A stretch of 64,000 nt of DNA from Maribellus maritimus (GCF_022267315.1 NZ_JAIKLE010000007.1:176211-240210), one strand, 5' to 3'; numbered from the stretch's first letter, positions 8,432 through 18,026 are shown. The notes: a model not told the origin generated them from the sequence alone. Program-made: numbers and translations.

Positions 8432-9202
8432 TTACAAACGTTGAACAGTCATTCCGCCGTCAACAAGAACGACCTGTCCGGTGGAATAGGGCATCATTCC
8501 GGTGGCCATTGCAGTAGCTACTTTTCCAATGTCTTCCGGGAGCCCCCAGCGTTTTTGGATACTTAAGCCTTCTTCAAACAATTTATCGTATTTTTCGGTG
8601 ACTCCTGAAGTCATGTCTGTTTTAATAATACCGGGCTGAATTTCGTAAACAGGAATATCAAATTCACCCAAACGGGCCGACCAAAGTTTCGTAGCCATGG
8701 CGATACCCGCTTTTGAAATACAATATTCACCGCGGTTCACCGAAGCTACTGTTGCCGAAACTGAGGAAACATTAATGATGCAGCATGAAAATTCAGGATC
8801 TTCCTTTTTTTGCAGAATCATATGGTTGGCAAATAATTGTGTAAGAAAATACGGTCCTTTCAGGTTAATTTCCATTACTTCATCATAGATTTCCTCTGAG
8901 GCTTCCAGAATATCTTTTCTTTCTCTGGGGGCAACTCCGGCATTGTTTACCAGAACATTAAGTTGGCCAAACGCTGAAATTACTGTGTCAAATATTTTTT
9001 GTCTGTCGTCTTTTTTTGAAATGTTCCCCTGCGCATAAATTGCTTTGGCTCCAAACATTTTTAACCCATCCAAAATGGGTTGAACGGTTTTTTGCGGACG
9101 AACGCCGTTTAATGCGAGATTAAATCCGGCTTTAGCCAACTCTAGGGCGATTCCGAATCCAATTCCCCGCGAGCCTCCGGTTATTAGTGCTGTCTTTCTC
9201 AT
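8432..9202 (-). CDS. Short-chain dehydrogenase/reductase
   Basis: NAD(P)-dependent oxidoreductase with a Rossmann fold, 256 residues, cytoplasmic. The nucleotide-binding TGGSRGIGFGIAL is at 8-20, NNAG at about 87-90, the catalytic Ser in VSSVSA near 146 and Tyr-Lys in YCISK near 161-165, followed by the PG-I-TDM segment. It resembles sugar-cluster SDRs labelled 3-ketoacyl-ACP reductase, but sitting among sugar genes it more likely oxidises or reduces a sugar or sugar acid. It lies between the Gfo/Idh/MocA gene and the small membrane protein in one minus-strand operon. Confidence 0.88.
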   Translation of the reverse strand: MRKTALITGGSRGIGFGIALELAKAGFNLALNGVRPQKTVQPILDGLKMFGAKAIYAQGNISKKDDRQKIFDTVISAFGQLNVLVNNAGVAPRERKDILEASEEIYDEVMEINLKGPYFLTQLFANHMILQKKEDPEFSCCIINVSSVSATVASVNRGEYCISKAGIAMATKLWSARLGEFDIPVYEIQPGIIKTDMTSGVTEKYDKLFEEGLSIQKRWGLPEDIGKVATAMATGMMPYSTGQVVLVDGGMTVQRL

Positions 9203-9261
9203 TTATCTTTTTATTTAGAAGTTAGAGATTCCCGAATACCGGGAATGACACTCAAAAAGTA

Positions 9262-10407
9262 TCACTGAATTTTTGGTATTTCCACCCATGTTTTTTTATC
9301 CCAGCTCTCCAGTCCTTTTTCAGCCAGTTGTACTCCCTTCGCTCCTTCCAGCAAGTTCCATTTAAAGGGTTCATCTTTTACTACGTGTTTCAGAAATAAT
9401 TCCCATTCTGCTTTAAAAGCATTGTCAAAATTTTCCTGTTCGGGAACTTTGCTCCATCCTTCATAAAAATCAATGGGTTGTGAAATATCCGGATTCCAGA
9501 CCGGTTTGGGCGTATTTCCGTAATGCTGTGTCCAACACTCGCGTAATCCTGCAACTGCAGAGCCTTTTGTTCCGTCTACATGAAGGGTGAGCAAATCATC
9601 GCGGCGTACACGTGTGACCCACGATGAATTAAAATGGGCAATTACTCCGCCATCAAGTTCAAATGTTGCATAGGCCGCATCGTCGGCGGTACAATTGTAT
9701 GGTTTTCCCTGTTCATCCACACGTTCAGGAATATGAGTCGCTCCCAAACAAAAAACACCTTTTACTTCACCAAACAGATTATCCAGAACATAACGCCAGT
9801 GGCACAGCATGTCAACAATAATACCTCCATCGTCTTCTTTACGGTAATTCCAGCTTGGGCGCTGAGCAGGAACAGAGTGTCCTTCAAAAACCCAGTACCC
9901 AAATTCTCCCCGAATAGAAAGAATCTTGCCAAAGAACCCGTTTTCCATCAAGCGTTTTAGTTTTAAAAGTCCCGGAAGCCAGAGTTTATCCTGCACAACA
10001 CCGTGTTTTACACCGGCGTCTTCGCAAACTTTATATAATTCAAGAGCGGTAGCTGTATCGGTTGCAATGGGTTTTTCGCAATATACGTGTTTGCCCGCTT
10101 TGGCAGCTTGTTTTACAGCGGCAGCGCGGCGCCCGGTTGTTTGTGCATCAAAATATATTTGGTAATTCGGGTCGTTTATTACTGAATCCAGGTCGGTAGT
10201 CCATTTCTCTACTCCCGACATTTCGGCCAGCTTTTTTAACTTGATCTCGTTTCGGCCTACCAAAACCGGATCAGGCATAATAAATTCAGAAGGGCTTACC
10301 TGCACTCCTCCCTGTTTTATGATTTCCACTATCGACCGCATTAAGTGTTGGTTTGTACCCATCCGGCCCGTAACGCCGTTCATTATTATTCCTACTTTAT
10401 GAATCAT
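9262..10407 (-). CDS. Gfo/Idh/MocA family oxidoreductase
   Basis: NAD(P)-dependent sugar dehydrogenase, 381 residues, without a signal peptide. The Rossmann start is unusual in sequence (IIMNGVTGRMGTNQHL). The family marker appears as GKHVYCEKPIATD (residues about 124-136), with the EKP lysine, followed by a C-terminal mixed domain containing GGIIVDMLCHWRYVLDNL. Substrate is unknown. It is placed 37 bases downstream of the PL11 lyase and 59 bases upstream of the SDR gene, so the two dehydrogenases and the isomerase probably process the monomers released by the lyase and GH88 enzymes. Confidence 0.88.
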   Translation of the reverse strand: MIHKVGIIMNGVTGRMGTNQHLMRSIVEIIKQGGVQVSPSEFIMPDPVLVGRNEIKLKKLAEMSGVEKWTTDLDSVINDPNYQIYFDAQTTGRRAAAVKQAAKAGKHVYCEKPIATDTATALELYKVCEDAGVKHGVVQDKLWLPGLLKLKRLMENGFFGKILSIRGEFGYWVFEGHSVPAQRPSWNYRKEDDGGIIVDMLCHWRYVLDNLFGEVKGVFCLGATHIPERVDEQGKPYNCTADDAAYATFELDGGVIAHFNSSWVTRVRRDDLLTLHVDGTKGSAVAGLRECWTQHYGNTPKPVWNPDISQPIDFYEGWSKVPEQENFDNAFKAEWELFLKHVVKDEPFKWNLLEGAKGVQLAEKGLESWDKKTWVEIPKIQ

Positions 10408-10444
10408 ATCTTGAGTTTAAAATTCCGTGTTAAAATTTAAGCGA

Positions 10445-12124
10445 TTATTTAAATCCGACCTGTGGTGTATTGTAATATCCCATTGTTGCATCAGCAACGG
10501 CCATCCTGTATAAATGATTTTGCATTAGACAAACTTTCTTTTTATCCGATAAAATATTTGTAGAATAAATGCGCAGCTCACCTGGAAGACTGGTCACTAT
10601 TTCTTCACGCCAGTCACCCAATATATCAGCAACAATTAATACTTTTCCTTCAACTTTTAAATGGGTTTCGCCATTGTAGTCAAAAACTTCATTTTGGAAA
10701 CAAATCTCCTTCAAATCGTCGGCATCCCACCAAATGGCTTTTGGTGCCAGGCCCCAAAGATTTTTATCCGAAAGCCGTTTCCCATCAGCAGTATACAGAA
10801 AGAATTTGTCGCCACCTTTTGCTTCTCCTGCATAACATTCTATGCCGGGATATTCATCAGTAATGTCGCCAATCATTGCCTGGCTGTGTACGTGAACCGT
10901 GCTTCCTTCATAACCCCAAATAATTTCACCTGTTTTGGCATCCACCAGACAAACACCGTTTTGAGGAGATCGGCTTTCTATCCCGTAAAATATTTCGTAC
11001 CCCGGACGCTCGGGAAGAATGTCAGCAATATATCCGGCATCGTTGTGTCCCAATCCTGTGTGCCACATTGGAACTCCATTGTCATCAAGTGCTGATGTTC
11101 CAAAAACAAGCTCGTCCTTACCGTCCCCGTCAATATCTCCGGTCATAATGGCGTGGGCACCCTGTCCTTTGTATTTTTCGTCTTTGCCGGTACTTTCCCA
11201 TTTCCAGATTGGCTTAAGTTCTTTGTCCAGCGCTTCTGTTTTAATCACCGTGTAAGTTCCCCGCTGCATTACGAGCGACGGATTGACCCCATCCAAATAG
11301 GCAACGGTGAGAAAATTACGGCTCCAGTAGTTGTAGGATTCAAACCCTTCTTTTGAAATCCAGCTTTGTTTTTTTAATATTTTGCCTGTTAATGGATCTA
11401 TTTTTACCAGATATTCCGGTCCGTTTAAAACATGGCCATCCATTTCACGCGGGTCTCCCTCGCCTGCTTTGGCATATACCTCTGCTTTTCCATTCTGATC
11501 CACGTCAAAAACCATGTAAGGTGAATACCATGTTCCGGTTTCAATGGCCCAGCCCATGTCATGCCGCCACAAAAATTTTCCTTTTGATGAATAGGCATCC
11601 AATTTATACGATTCGGGGCTGCGTTTCCAATATCCCGGACGATAATATGGGTCTACGTTAAAATCGGGATGTTGCAACACAAAATCATAGGCACCGTCGC
11701 CATCCAGGTCTCCAATTCCGATTCTTTTTAATGTAACCTGGTCTTTTAATTTAATTGAAATCCAGGGTTGACTTCCCGTTCGCGTAAAAACATAGGCTTC
11801 GCCTGGTGTATCAAGTTCTGTTGAGCCAACTATTTTTTTTACTTTGTAGTTATAACCATGCCCGGGTTTTGCTGAGTCATCAAGGTAATTTGTTGAATTG
11901 GATACAGGTTTATCGTTTACTTTTACATAGTCGTTCAATCCAATATCCTGCCTGTAAATATTAAATGTTACGTTTTCCGGATCGTCTTTTAACAAACGCC
12001 AACTCACAAAAACTGCTTTTTCACCTTCACACAAAGCAACTATGCCGCGGTCGATGTTTTCCTGCACCTGGGAAATGGAAAGAAGGGGGAGAAAAATGTA
12101 AGTAAACAAAATAAACCGTTTCAT
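10445..12124 (-). CDS. Rhamnogalacturonan lyase (PL11-like), secreted
   Basis: A signal peptide (about 1-18, ending LLSISQ) is followed by a domain starting ENIDRGIVALCEGEKAVFVSWRLL, the characteristic PL11 opening with its fibronectin-like start (FNIYRQ). FG-GAP-like Asp-rich calcium loops then make a beta-propeller (IGDLDGDGAYDFVLQH, FDVDQNGKAEVYAKAGEG, TGDIDGDGKDELVFG, IGDITDEYPGIECYAGEAKGG). PL11 enzymes cleave rhamnogalacturonan I, leaving an unsaturated galacturonate end. At 559 residues it is close to family length. The family is often mislabelled Sir2-like in Bacteroidota databases. The next upstream gene in the operon ends two bases before its start. Confidence 0.85.
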   Translation of the reverse strand: MKRFILFTYIFLPLLSISQVQENIDRGIVALCEGEKAVFVSWRLLKDDPENVTFNIYRQDIGLNDYVKVNDKPVSNSTNYLDDSAKPGHGYNYKVKKIVGSTELDTPGEAYVFTRTGSQPWISIKLKDQVTLKRIGIGDLDGDGAYDFVLQHPDFNVDPYYRPGYWKRSPESYKLDAYSSKGKFLWRHDMGWAIETGTWYSPYMVFDVDQNGKAEVYAKAGEGDPREMDGHVLNGPEYLVKIDPLTGKILKKQSWISKEGFESYNYWSRNFLTVAYLDGVNPSLVMQRGTYTVIKTEALDKELKPIWKWESTGKDEKYKGQGAHAIMTGDIDGDGKDELVFGTSALDDNGVPMWHTGLGHNDAGYIADILPERPGYEIFYGIESRSPQNGVCLVDAKTGEIIWGYEGSTVHVHSQAMIGDITDEYPGIECYAGEAKGGDKFFLYTADGKRLSDKNLWGLAPKAIWWDADDLKEICFQNEVFDYNGETHLKVEGKVLIVADILGDWREEIVTSLPGELRIYSTNILSDKKKVCLMQNHLYRMAVADATMGYYNTPQVGFK

Positions 12125-12125
12125 T

Positions 12126-12956
12126 TTAAGTACAGTTTAGGTACGCATATTTTATTTTTTCAAGATACTCATTTTGGTCTATTGCCCAGTATTTGTCGGA
12201 AAAAATTTCAACTTCGTTAAAACCGTTGAACCCGGTTTCTTCTACCCAGCCTCTTATTTGTGGTACATTAATACATCCATCTCCCATTAAACCTCTGTCG
12301 TTCAGAAAATCAACAGTTGGGGCATTCCAGTCGCAAACATGAAATGCGAATAGATTTTTGTTTTTTCCACAGCGGATAATTTCTTCGCGAAGTGTATTAT
12401 CCCACCACAAATGATACACATCAATGGCAACACCAACAAAATCCGAATTAATTTCTTCTGCAACATTATTGGCTTGTGCAAGAGTAACAATAGCAGAACG
12501 GTCGCCGGCATACATCGGATGCAGCGGCTCAATTGCCAGTTTTACTCCTGCCATTTTTGCCTGAGGCAGAATTTCGGAAATTCCTTCTTTTATTTGCTCC
12601 CTTGACTTCTCAAGCGGTTGGCGCGGATCGGCTCCGCAGACCAAAACCAAAACAGGTGCCCCAATACCCGCAGCCTGTTCAATAGCCCATAAATTATCGT
12701 CAATGGCAGCCTGTCGTTTTTCTGCTTCCACTGAAGGAAAAAAACCGGCCCTGGCTACTGAAACTACATTCATCCCAAAGTCATTGAGTAATGATTTGGC
12801 TTCATTTAGATTTAGTCCTTCCAGAACATTTCTCCAGACTGTTATTCCATGAATCCCGACTGCATTAAAATTTTCGACACATTCTTTTAAATTCCAGGGT
12901 TTGGTTGTAAGTGTATGGACACACAATTTTGAAAAATCAGTCAGTTTAGTTGTCAT
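12126..12956 (-). CDS. Sugar phosphate isomerase/epimerase (xylose-isomerase-like TIM barrel)
   Basis: A 276-residue TIM barrel of the AP-endonuclease-2/xylose-isomerase-like family. Metal-ligand positions are recognisable: Glu in KLAIEPLHPMY (about residue 143), Asp in VGVAIDVYHLWWD (about 179), His in FAFHVCDW (about 206) and Glu in FNEVEIFSD (about 248). These enzymes isomerise or epimerise keto sugars using a divalent metal. It has no signal peptide and is cytoplasmic. It lies between GH88 and PL11 in the operon. Substrate unknown. Confidence 0.85.
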   Translation of the reverse strand: MTTKLTDFSKLCVHTLTTKPWNLKECVENFNAVGIHGITVWRNVLEGLNLNEAKSLLNDFGMNVVSVARAGFFPSVEAEKRQAAIDDNLWAIEQAAGIGAPVLVLVCGADPRQPLEKSREQIKEGISEILPQAKMAGVKLAIEPLHPMYAGDRSAIVTLAQANNVAEEINSDFVGVAIDVYHLWWDNTLREEIIRCGKNKNLFAFHVCDWNAPTVDFLNDRGLMGDGCINVPQIRGWVEETGFNGFNEVEIFSDKYWAIDQNEYLEKIKYAYLNCT

Positions 12957-13002
12957 GTTTCTATTTTTTAGGATCTTTCTTTAGTGACCCGGTTGCTAAA
13001 AA

Positions 13003-14379
13003 TCACAAGTTAAAAAAGGTATAATATTTTTCGTTGGCGATAATTCTTTTCAAATAAAGAGCCACTTCCCGCGCATGGTAATCTCCCCACATCGAAGATT
13101 CCCCACAGGCGATTTTTTGCCCTTCAGGAACATTATCCCAGCCGTTGGGTTGATGGTAGATGCTGTGCAGGATTATTCCCTGGTGTTCCGGATTTGTACT
13201 CAGATAAGGATAATCAAGCAATGAATTCATTACAGTTAATCCGGCCTGCCAGTAGGTTTGTCCTTCTTCTTTCTTTTTGTTTTCAGAAAGGTATTTTCCC
13301 AGGCGCAGCAATCCCTGTGCGCCAATTGCTGCAGCCGAACTGTCAACTGGCTCCCAGCTGTTGTACGGGTCGGATGGTTTATCCAGGTAATCTCCCATTT
13401 TATGCAGGTTAGGAGCCCCTGTATCCCAATATGGAATTCCGTCAACCGGCGTGTTACTTATATAAAAATCGCAGGTAGCTTTGGCTGCCTTGAGCATCAT
13501 TTTTTCAATTTCAGCCTTTCCTCCAAAGTTTATTAAACTATTATCGGGAATTTGATTTAGTAGTTCCAGTTCTTCAGCAAAACCCAGCATTGCCCATGCT
13601 AGTCCACGTGTCCATGTTGAAAAACCAGTGTAACCTTGCTGTGCATTCGGACAGCGAAAGTTTCCGTCGTTGGTATTAAAAATACTTTCGTGAGCTGTTC
13701 TCCCCCAAACATCATAACTGTCGCGTCCTTCGCCATAAAAAACAGAATAATTTGCTGTTGCTGTAATATGTTGAATGGCTCTTCCCAAAAGAGAAATTTT
13801 CACATCTCCTTCTCCCTGAAAAACATGTCCTAGCAAGTGGCTTGCCATTAAAATCCGAACAGAACGTATCGTATCAACAAATAATGAATGCGGGCCATTG
13901 AATGAATAAATAAAACCACCATCTTTTATATTTGTCCAGCGGTGGGCTTGCACAGCTCCTGAGATTTTCACAGCCAGTTCATAAAAGTTTTTTTCCCATT
14001 CGTTTAAAGGAATTTTTCCTTCATTCATTAAACGAAGCAAATTTCCGTAGGTGCTTAAATTATTAAAACCGTGATCGTGAACTCCGGTATGACTGATGTG
14101 CGGCGCCATTTTTTCAAGCGTATTTTTTCTCCCGGTTTCCAGAAAATAGTTTTCTCCGGTAGCATCAAACTGTAAAATGGCTGAACCAAATTGAAAACCC
14201 TGTGTCCACTCTGTCCAGCCTCGTGTTGAGTACTTTCCATTTACGGTAAAAACAGGCGAACCTTTTAAAACATCATAGTTTTTGTCAATCAACTTTATTT
14301 TTTCCGCGGAAAGTTCCCAAAACAGATCCAGTTTCTTTTTTAAATGTTCAGGCTGAAGTTTTAGATCAATTTTTATCAT
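13003..14379 (-). CDS. Unsaturated glucuronyl/galacturonyl hydrolase (GH88-like)
   Basis: An (alpha/alpha)6-barrel hydrolase of about 458 residues. GH88 hallmarks are the HDHGFNNLSTYGNLLRL segment (equivalent to HD-GF--S-GN, first catalytic Asp), LFVDTIRSVRILMASHLL (the DT helix) and GFSTWTRGLAWAMLGFAEEL (equivalent to DSTWARGQAWALYGF). Such enzymes hydrate and release the unsaturated uronic acid left by a polysaccharide lyase, which fits the PL11 gene downstream. No signal peptide is visible, so it probably acts in the cytoplasm on imported oligosaccharides. The frame extends to a TTG at 14418, but that lies in the promoter, so the ATG at 14379 is chosen. It could also be GH105-related. Confidence 0.75.
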   Translation of the reverse strand: MIKIDLKLQPEHLKKKLDLFWELSAEKIKLIDKNYDVLKGSPVFTVNGKYSTRGWTEWTQGFQFGSAILQFDATGENYFLETGRKNTLEKMAPHISHTGVHDHGFNNLSTYGNLLRLMNEGKIPLNEWEKNFYELAVKISGAVQAHRWTNIKDGGFIYSFNGPHSLFVDTIRSVRILMASHLLGHVFQGEGDVKISLLGRAIQHITATANYSVFYGEGRDSYDVWGRTAHESIFNTNDGNFRCPNAQQGYTGFSTWTRGLAWAMLGFAEELELLNQIPDNSLINFGGKAEIEKMMLKAAKATCDFYISNTPVDGIPYWDTGAPNLHKMGDYLDKPSDPYNSWEPVDSSAAAIGAQGLLRLGKYLSENKKKEEGQTYWQAGLTVMNSLLDYPYLSTNPEHQGIILHSIYHQPNGWDNVPEGQKIACGESSMWGDYHAREVALYLKRIIANEKYYTFFNL

Positions 14380-14407
14380 GCAATGATTAATTAGGTTTAA
14401 TTCTGCC

Positions 14408-14415
14408 GAAAGGTA
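14408..14415 (-). promoter_or_regulatory. Possible -7 box of the sugar operon
   Basis: TACCTTTC (minus strand) matches 7 of 8 positions of TAnnTTTG, about 30 bases upstream of the GH88 ATG. No good -33 TTTG is seen at 17-23 bases, so the operon may need an activator. Confidence 0.35.
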
Positions 14416-14483
14416 CAAAAGGAGGTTGATTTTTAAAACAGTTTTACAGGTTTGTCCCGAAAATAGTAACGATTAAATTGAAT

Positions 14484-14969
14484 TTATTTTAGTTTTTTAA
14501 TTACCGATTTGTCCTTGCAATTTTCGAGCATCTGAATGCTGGTCAACCGGAACAGCGGGTGTTTAAAATCCGGAGCAATTTCAGCCAGCGGAACCAAAAC
14601 AAATAAGCGCTTTTGTATATGCGGATGAGGGATAAATAATTCATCGGTTTCAATATATGTATCATCAAAATATAAAATGTCTATGTCCATCTCCCGCGAG
14701 CTGTATCCTTCTTTTCCCCTTTTTCTTCCAAACGATTCTTCAATTGAGTGAATGTTTCTGAGTAGGTCTTCCGGGCTTAGTTCTGATTCAATAATTAATA
14801 CCTGATTCCAGAAAATTTCTTGAGCATGAAATCCCCAGGGCGGTGTTTCATAAACAGACGACTTTTGAATTATTTTTCCAAGGCGCTTCTCAATAAGAGG
14901 AAAAACTTTTTTGAAGTTTTCTCTTTTATTTCCCAAATTTCCACCTATTCCTAAAAAAACCTTATGCAT
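14484..14969 (-). CDS. folK: Hydroxymethyldihydropterin pyrophosphokinase
   Basis: Folate biosynthesis enzyme that transfers pyrophosphate from ATP to 6-hydroxymethyl-dihydropterin. It begins MHKVFLGIGGNLGNKRENF and holds the family markers YETPPWGF, NQVLIIE, GR-RG--G-YSSREMDIDILYFDD and PHPHIQKRLFVLVPLAEIAPDF. At 161 residues it is normal size. The frame continues 14 codons upstream without family similarity, so the ATG at 14969 is used. It is divergent from sppA. Confidence 0.95.
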   Translation of the reverse strand: MHKVFLGIGGNLGNKRENFKKVFPLIEKRLGKIIQKSSVYETPPWGFHAQEIFWNQVLIIESELSPEDLLRNIHSIEESFGRKRGKEGYSSREMDIDILYFDDTYIETDELFIPHPHIQKRLFVLVPLAEIAPDFKHPLFRLTSIQMLENCKDKSVIKKLK

Positions 14970-15268
14970 AGAGTTGTATATTTGTAACTTTCTATGTTTT
15001 CTTCCTACCAATTCAATATAAAGGTAGGGAAAACAATTTAATGAAATCCCTTACCGTTGAAAACGTGGTTAAAATAAAACGAAAACAAAATCGTCTCAAA
15101 AATATAAAAGCAAACATTAAGAATTTACCCATATTATGAAAAGAATATGATTCAAAATTTTTTAGTTTATGTGATTTTGTTCTCACAAAAAAAGTATGGA
15201 GACTAAACGAATACCAAAACAAAGATTTTAAATTTTGAAGTTTATAACATTAAATACAATTTGTTCAA

Positions 15269-17047
15269 ATGAAAGAGTTTTTTAAATATGTATTGGCAAC
15301 GGTAGTCGGAATTGTAGCGGTTTCAATCATCGGATTTTTTCTCATGTTTATGATTGTTGGTGTCTTGATTTCATCAACCGAAAAACAGGTAAGCGTACAG
15401 AATAATTCGATGCTGGTTATTCCACTCGACCGTCAGATTGTTGACCGGAATCCGGATGATCCGTTTGAAGATTTGGATATTCCGGGATTTCAGGTAGCTA
15501 AAACGGTTGGTTTGGATGATATAAAAACTTCACTTGATAAAGCCGTAAATGACGACCGCATTAAAGGAGTTTACTTAAAACTCTCGGCTGCCGGTGGAGG
15601 AATGGCCTCAATCGAAGAAATCAGAAACATGCTGATTGATTTTAAAGAAAAATGCGATAAGCCGGTTTATGCTTATGGCGACAGTTACGATCAGAAATCA
15701 TATTACCTGGCAACAGTAGCAGACCAGATTGTGATTCATCCACTGGGCTCAGTAGATTTCAGAGGGCTTGGAGGAGAAATGATGTTTTACAAAAATTTGC
15801 TTGAAAAAATAGGAGTTGAGATACAGGTTGTTCGTGGGCCTAACAATAAATTTAAAGCGGCAGTTGAGCCTTTTATGCTTGAACAAATGAGCGATGAAAA
15901 CAGGGAACAGCAACTCAAGTATATGTCGAGTTTGTGGAACCATATGTTAACAGGAATTTCAGAAACCCGTAATATTTCTGTTGATAAACTAAATACACTT
16001 GCCGATGAAGTACAGACGTTCAGGCAGGGTGCCAGCTTTGTTGATATCGGACTGGTTGATTACGCAAAATATAAAGATGAAGTGCTGGATGATATGCGTG
16101 AAATTGCTGGAATAAGCGGAAAAAAAGGCATCCCTATAGTTAGCGTAACCGATTATGCAGATGTTGAAGTAAAAGGATTCTCAGAAAAATACAGCAGAAA
16201 TAAAATTGCAGTCATTTATGCCAGTGGCGATATTGGAATGTCGATGGGAGGCGAAGCTATTTTTGGAGACGAACTGGGGCGCGAAATTCGTAAAGTTCGT
16301 CAGGACAGCATGTACAAAGCTATTGTTTTGCGTGTAAACTCTCCCGGTGGTGCAGTTTTCGACTCTGAAGTAATTTGGCGTGAGGCAAAACTGGCTGCTG
16401 AAGAAAAAACACTTGTTGTTTCATTCGGCGATGTTGCAGCTTCCGGTGGCTATTATATTTCGTGTCCTGCCGACAAAATTGTTGCCCAACCCAATACAAT
16501 TACCGGGTCCATAGGAATTTTTGGAACGATCCCGAATTTTGGTGAATTAATGAACGACAAGCTGGGAATTACCACCGATGTAGTTAAAACCAACAAAAAT
16601 TCTGATTTGCTGACTTTAACCCGCCCTATGACGGGATATGAAAAACAATTGCTGGAAAATTACATTGCGCAGGGTTATGATACTTTTCTTGCGCACGTAG
16701 CCGAAGGACGCGGGATGACAAAAGAAGATGTGGATGCTATCGGACAGGGGCGTGTCTGGAGTGGTGAAAACGCAAAAGAAATTGGTTTGATTGATGAATT
16801 TGGCGGACTGGAAGATGCTGTTGAGCTGGCTGCTGAAATTGCTGGCATTGAAGAATATCGTACTATTTCGCTGCCGTTTTTACCTGATCCGTTTGAAGAA
16901 TTTCTCAAAACCGGAACCGATAATCTCCGCGCGCGTTTTCTAAAAAATGAACTGGGCGAAAAATATCGTTATTATGAATACTGGAAGAAAGCTACAAGTT
17001 TTAACGGAATTTTTGCACGCATGCCCTACGATATTTATGTAAATTAG
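15269..17047 (+). CDS. sppA: Signal peptide peptidase SppA, long form
   Basis: Membrane-bound serine protease that degrades cleaved signal peptides. One N-terminal transmembrane helix (about 8-35) anchors two tandem ClpP-like domains, and the 592 residues match the 67-kDa (E. coli-type) form. The general-base lysine is in FKAAVEPF (K196) of the first domain, and the nucleophile in ASGGYY (S392) of the second, with VNSPGGAV (about 357-364) forming the oxyanion loop. The gene is alone, with a shared bidirectional terminator downstream. The 257-base gap before it holds no convincing gene. Confidence 0.95.
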   Translation: MKEFFKYVLATVVGIVAVSIIGFFLMFMIVGVLISSTEKQVSVQNNSMLVIPLDRQIVDRNPDDPFEDLDIPGFQVAKTVGLDDIKTSLDKAVNDDRIKGVYLKLSAAGGGMASIEEIRNMLIDFKEKCDKPVYAYGDSYDQKSYYLATVADQIVIHPLGSVDFRGLGGEMMFYKNLLEKIGVEIQVVRGPNNKFKAAVEPFMLEQMSDENREQQLKYMSSLWNHMLTGISETRNISVDKLNTLADEVQTFRQGASFVDIGLVDYAKYKDEVLDDMREIAGISGKKGIPIVSVTDYADVEVKGFSEKYSRNKIAVIYASGDIGMSMGGEAIFGDELGREIRKVRQDSMYKAIVLRVNSPGGAVFDSEVIWREAKLAAEEKTLVVSFGDVAASGGYYISCPADKIVAQPNTITGSIGIFGTIPNFGELMNDKLGITTDVVKTNKNSDLLTLTRPMTGYEKQLLENYIAQGYDTFLAHVAEGRGMTKEDVDAIGQGRVWSGENAKEIGLIDEFGGLEDAVELAAEIAGIEEYRTISLPFLPDPFEEFLKTGTDNLRARFLKNELGEKYRYYEYWKKATSFNGIFARMPYDIYVN

Positions 17048-17071
17048 CAATCTGACTTTTAGGTTATTACC

Positions 17072-17117
17072 AAAAAATACCGATGGACTTACTTACAGTT
17101 CCATCGGTATTTTTTTT
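17072..17117. terminator. Bidirectional terminator between sppA and opuAC
   Basis: A perfect stem (A-rich arm then TACCGATGGA, pairing with TCCATCGGTA and a T run) encloses a 12-base loop. A on one flank and T on the other let it end both sppA on the plus strand and the betaine operon on the minus strand. Confidence 0.85.
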
Positions 17118-17130
17118 GTAAAAGAGACGC

Positions 17131-18003
17131 CTATTCGAACCACGAATCCACAAATTCTTTGTTTGCTTCGTACCATTTTTGCGCGCCCGTTTCTTCGTCG
17201 TTGGCTTTTATTTCAGCCATTAAGTCATACAACTGTGCTTCTTCAAGATTAAAGTTCCTGAAAAATTTGGCTGCTTCGGGAGTATCCTGTTCAAATCCCT
17301 TTCGCGAAATGATGGCACACACATCCTGCGGGTATACTCCTTTAGGGTCGGTTAAATATTTTAAATCGTAGTTTGCCCACATATAATGTGGTTTCCAACC
17401 GGTAACAACAATCCATTCTTCATTCTTTATTGCTTTTTCAAGGCTTGCTACCATAGCTGGTCCACTTGAGGTGACCTGTTCCAAATCAAGATTGTATTCT
17501 TCAATTGCCTTAATTGTGTTAGCATGAATCCCGGCGCCACTGCCAATCCCAATAATTTCTTCATTGAATTTATCTTTGTTGGCATTTAATTCTTCAATGG
17601 AATTAATTGTAAGGTACGACGGGACAACCAATCCTGTTGTTCCTCCGCTAAATGCTTCTCCTAACTTTACCAGGTCATTGCCATAGTCGGCCCAGTAATC
17701 TTTGTGCGTGTTGGGTAGCCAAGCATCCAAAAAAACATCTCCTTTTGAGTTAGTCTTTGACAATTCTCCGTAAATCAATCCGGGTTCCAAATTGGTTAAT
17801 TCTACCTCGTAATTGTGACCTTCAAGTGCTGCTTTGGCTAAATAAGTAAATGCAATTCCCTCTGCCCAGTTCGGATACAGGATACTAACTTTTTTCTGAG
17901 CACTTTTTGTTTCCTTTTTATTTCCACTGTTCGAACATGATGTGAACGCTGCCGCTAAAACAGCAACCATGAACAGTATTCCAATTTTTTTCAATTTTAA
18001 CAT
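17131..18003 (-). CDS. opuAC: Glycine betaine/choline ABC transporter substrate-binding lipoprotein
   Basis: Type II periplasmic binding protein of the OpuAC/ProX family, 290 residues. The signal peptide ends with lipobox AAAFTSC, so the protein is lipid-anchored, and a polar linker follows. Recognisable pieces are LYPNWAEGIAFTYLAKAALE, DVFLDAWLPNTHKDYW, VVPSYL, IGIGSGAGIH and VTGWKPHYMWANYDLKYLTDP, the last with the Trp/Tyr residues that form the cation-pi cage for quaternary ammonium groups. It is the last gene of a four-gene minus-strand operon; the permease ends 23 bases upstream. Betaine is the likeliest ligand, though choline or proline betaine is possible. Confidence 0.92.
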   Translation of the reverse strand: MLKLKKIGILFMVAVLAAAFTSCSNSGNKKETKSAQKKVSILYPNWAEGIAFTYLAKAALEGHNYEVELTNLEPGLIYGELSKTNSKGDVFLDAWLPNTHKDYWADYGNDLVKLGEAFSGGTTGLVVPSYLTINSIEELNANKDKFNEEIIGIGSGAGIHANTIKAIEEYNLDLEQVTSSGPAMVASLEKAIKNEEWIVVTGWKPHYMWANYDLKYLTDPKGVYPQDVCAIISRKGFEQDTPEAAKFFRNFNLEEAQLYDLMAEIKANDEETGAQKWYEANKEFVDSWFE

Positions 18004-18026
18004 AACATATATATTTAGATTATTTA

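Noticed and set aside
15013..15222. 69-codon minus-strand frame between folK and sppA
   Set aside because: Phe/Arg-rich translation without signal, motif or ribosome site; a 32-codon plus-strand ORF in the same gap (Lys-rich) is equally unconvincing.
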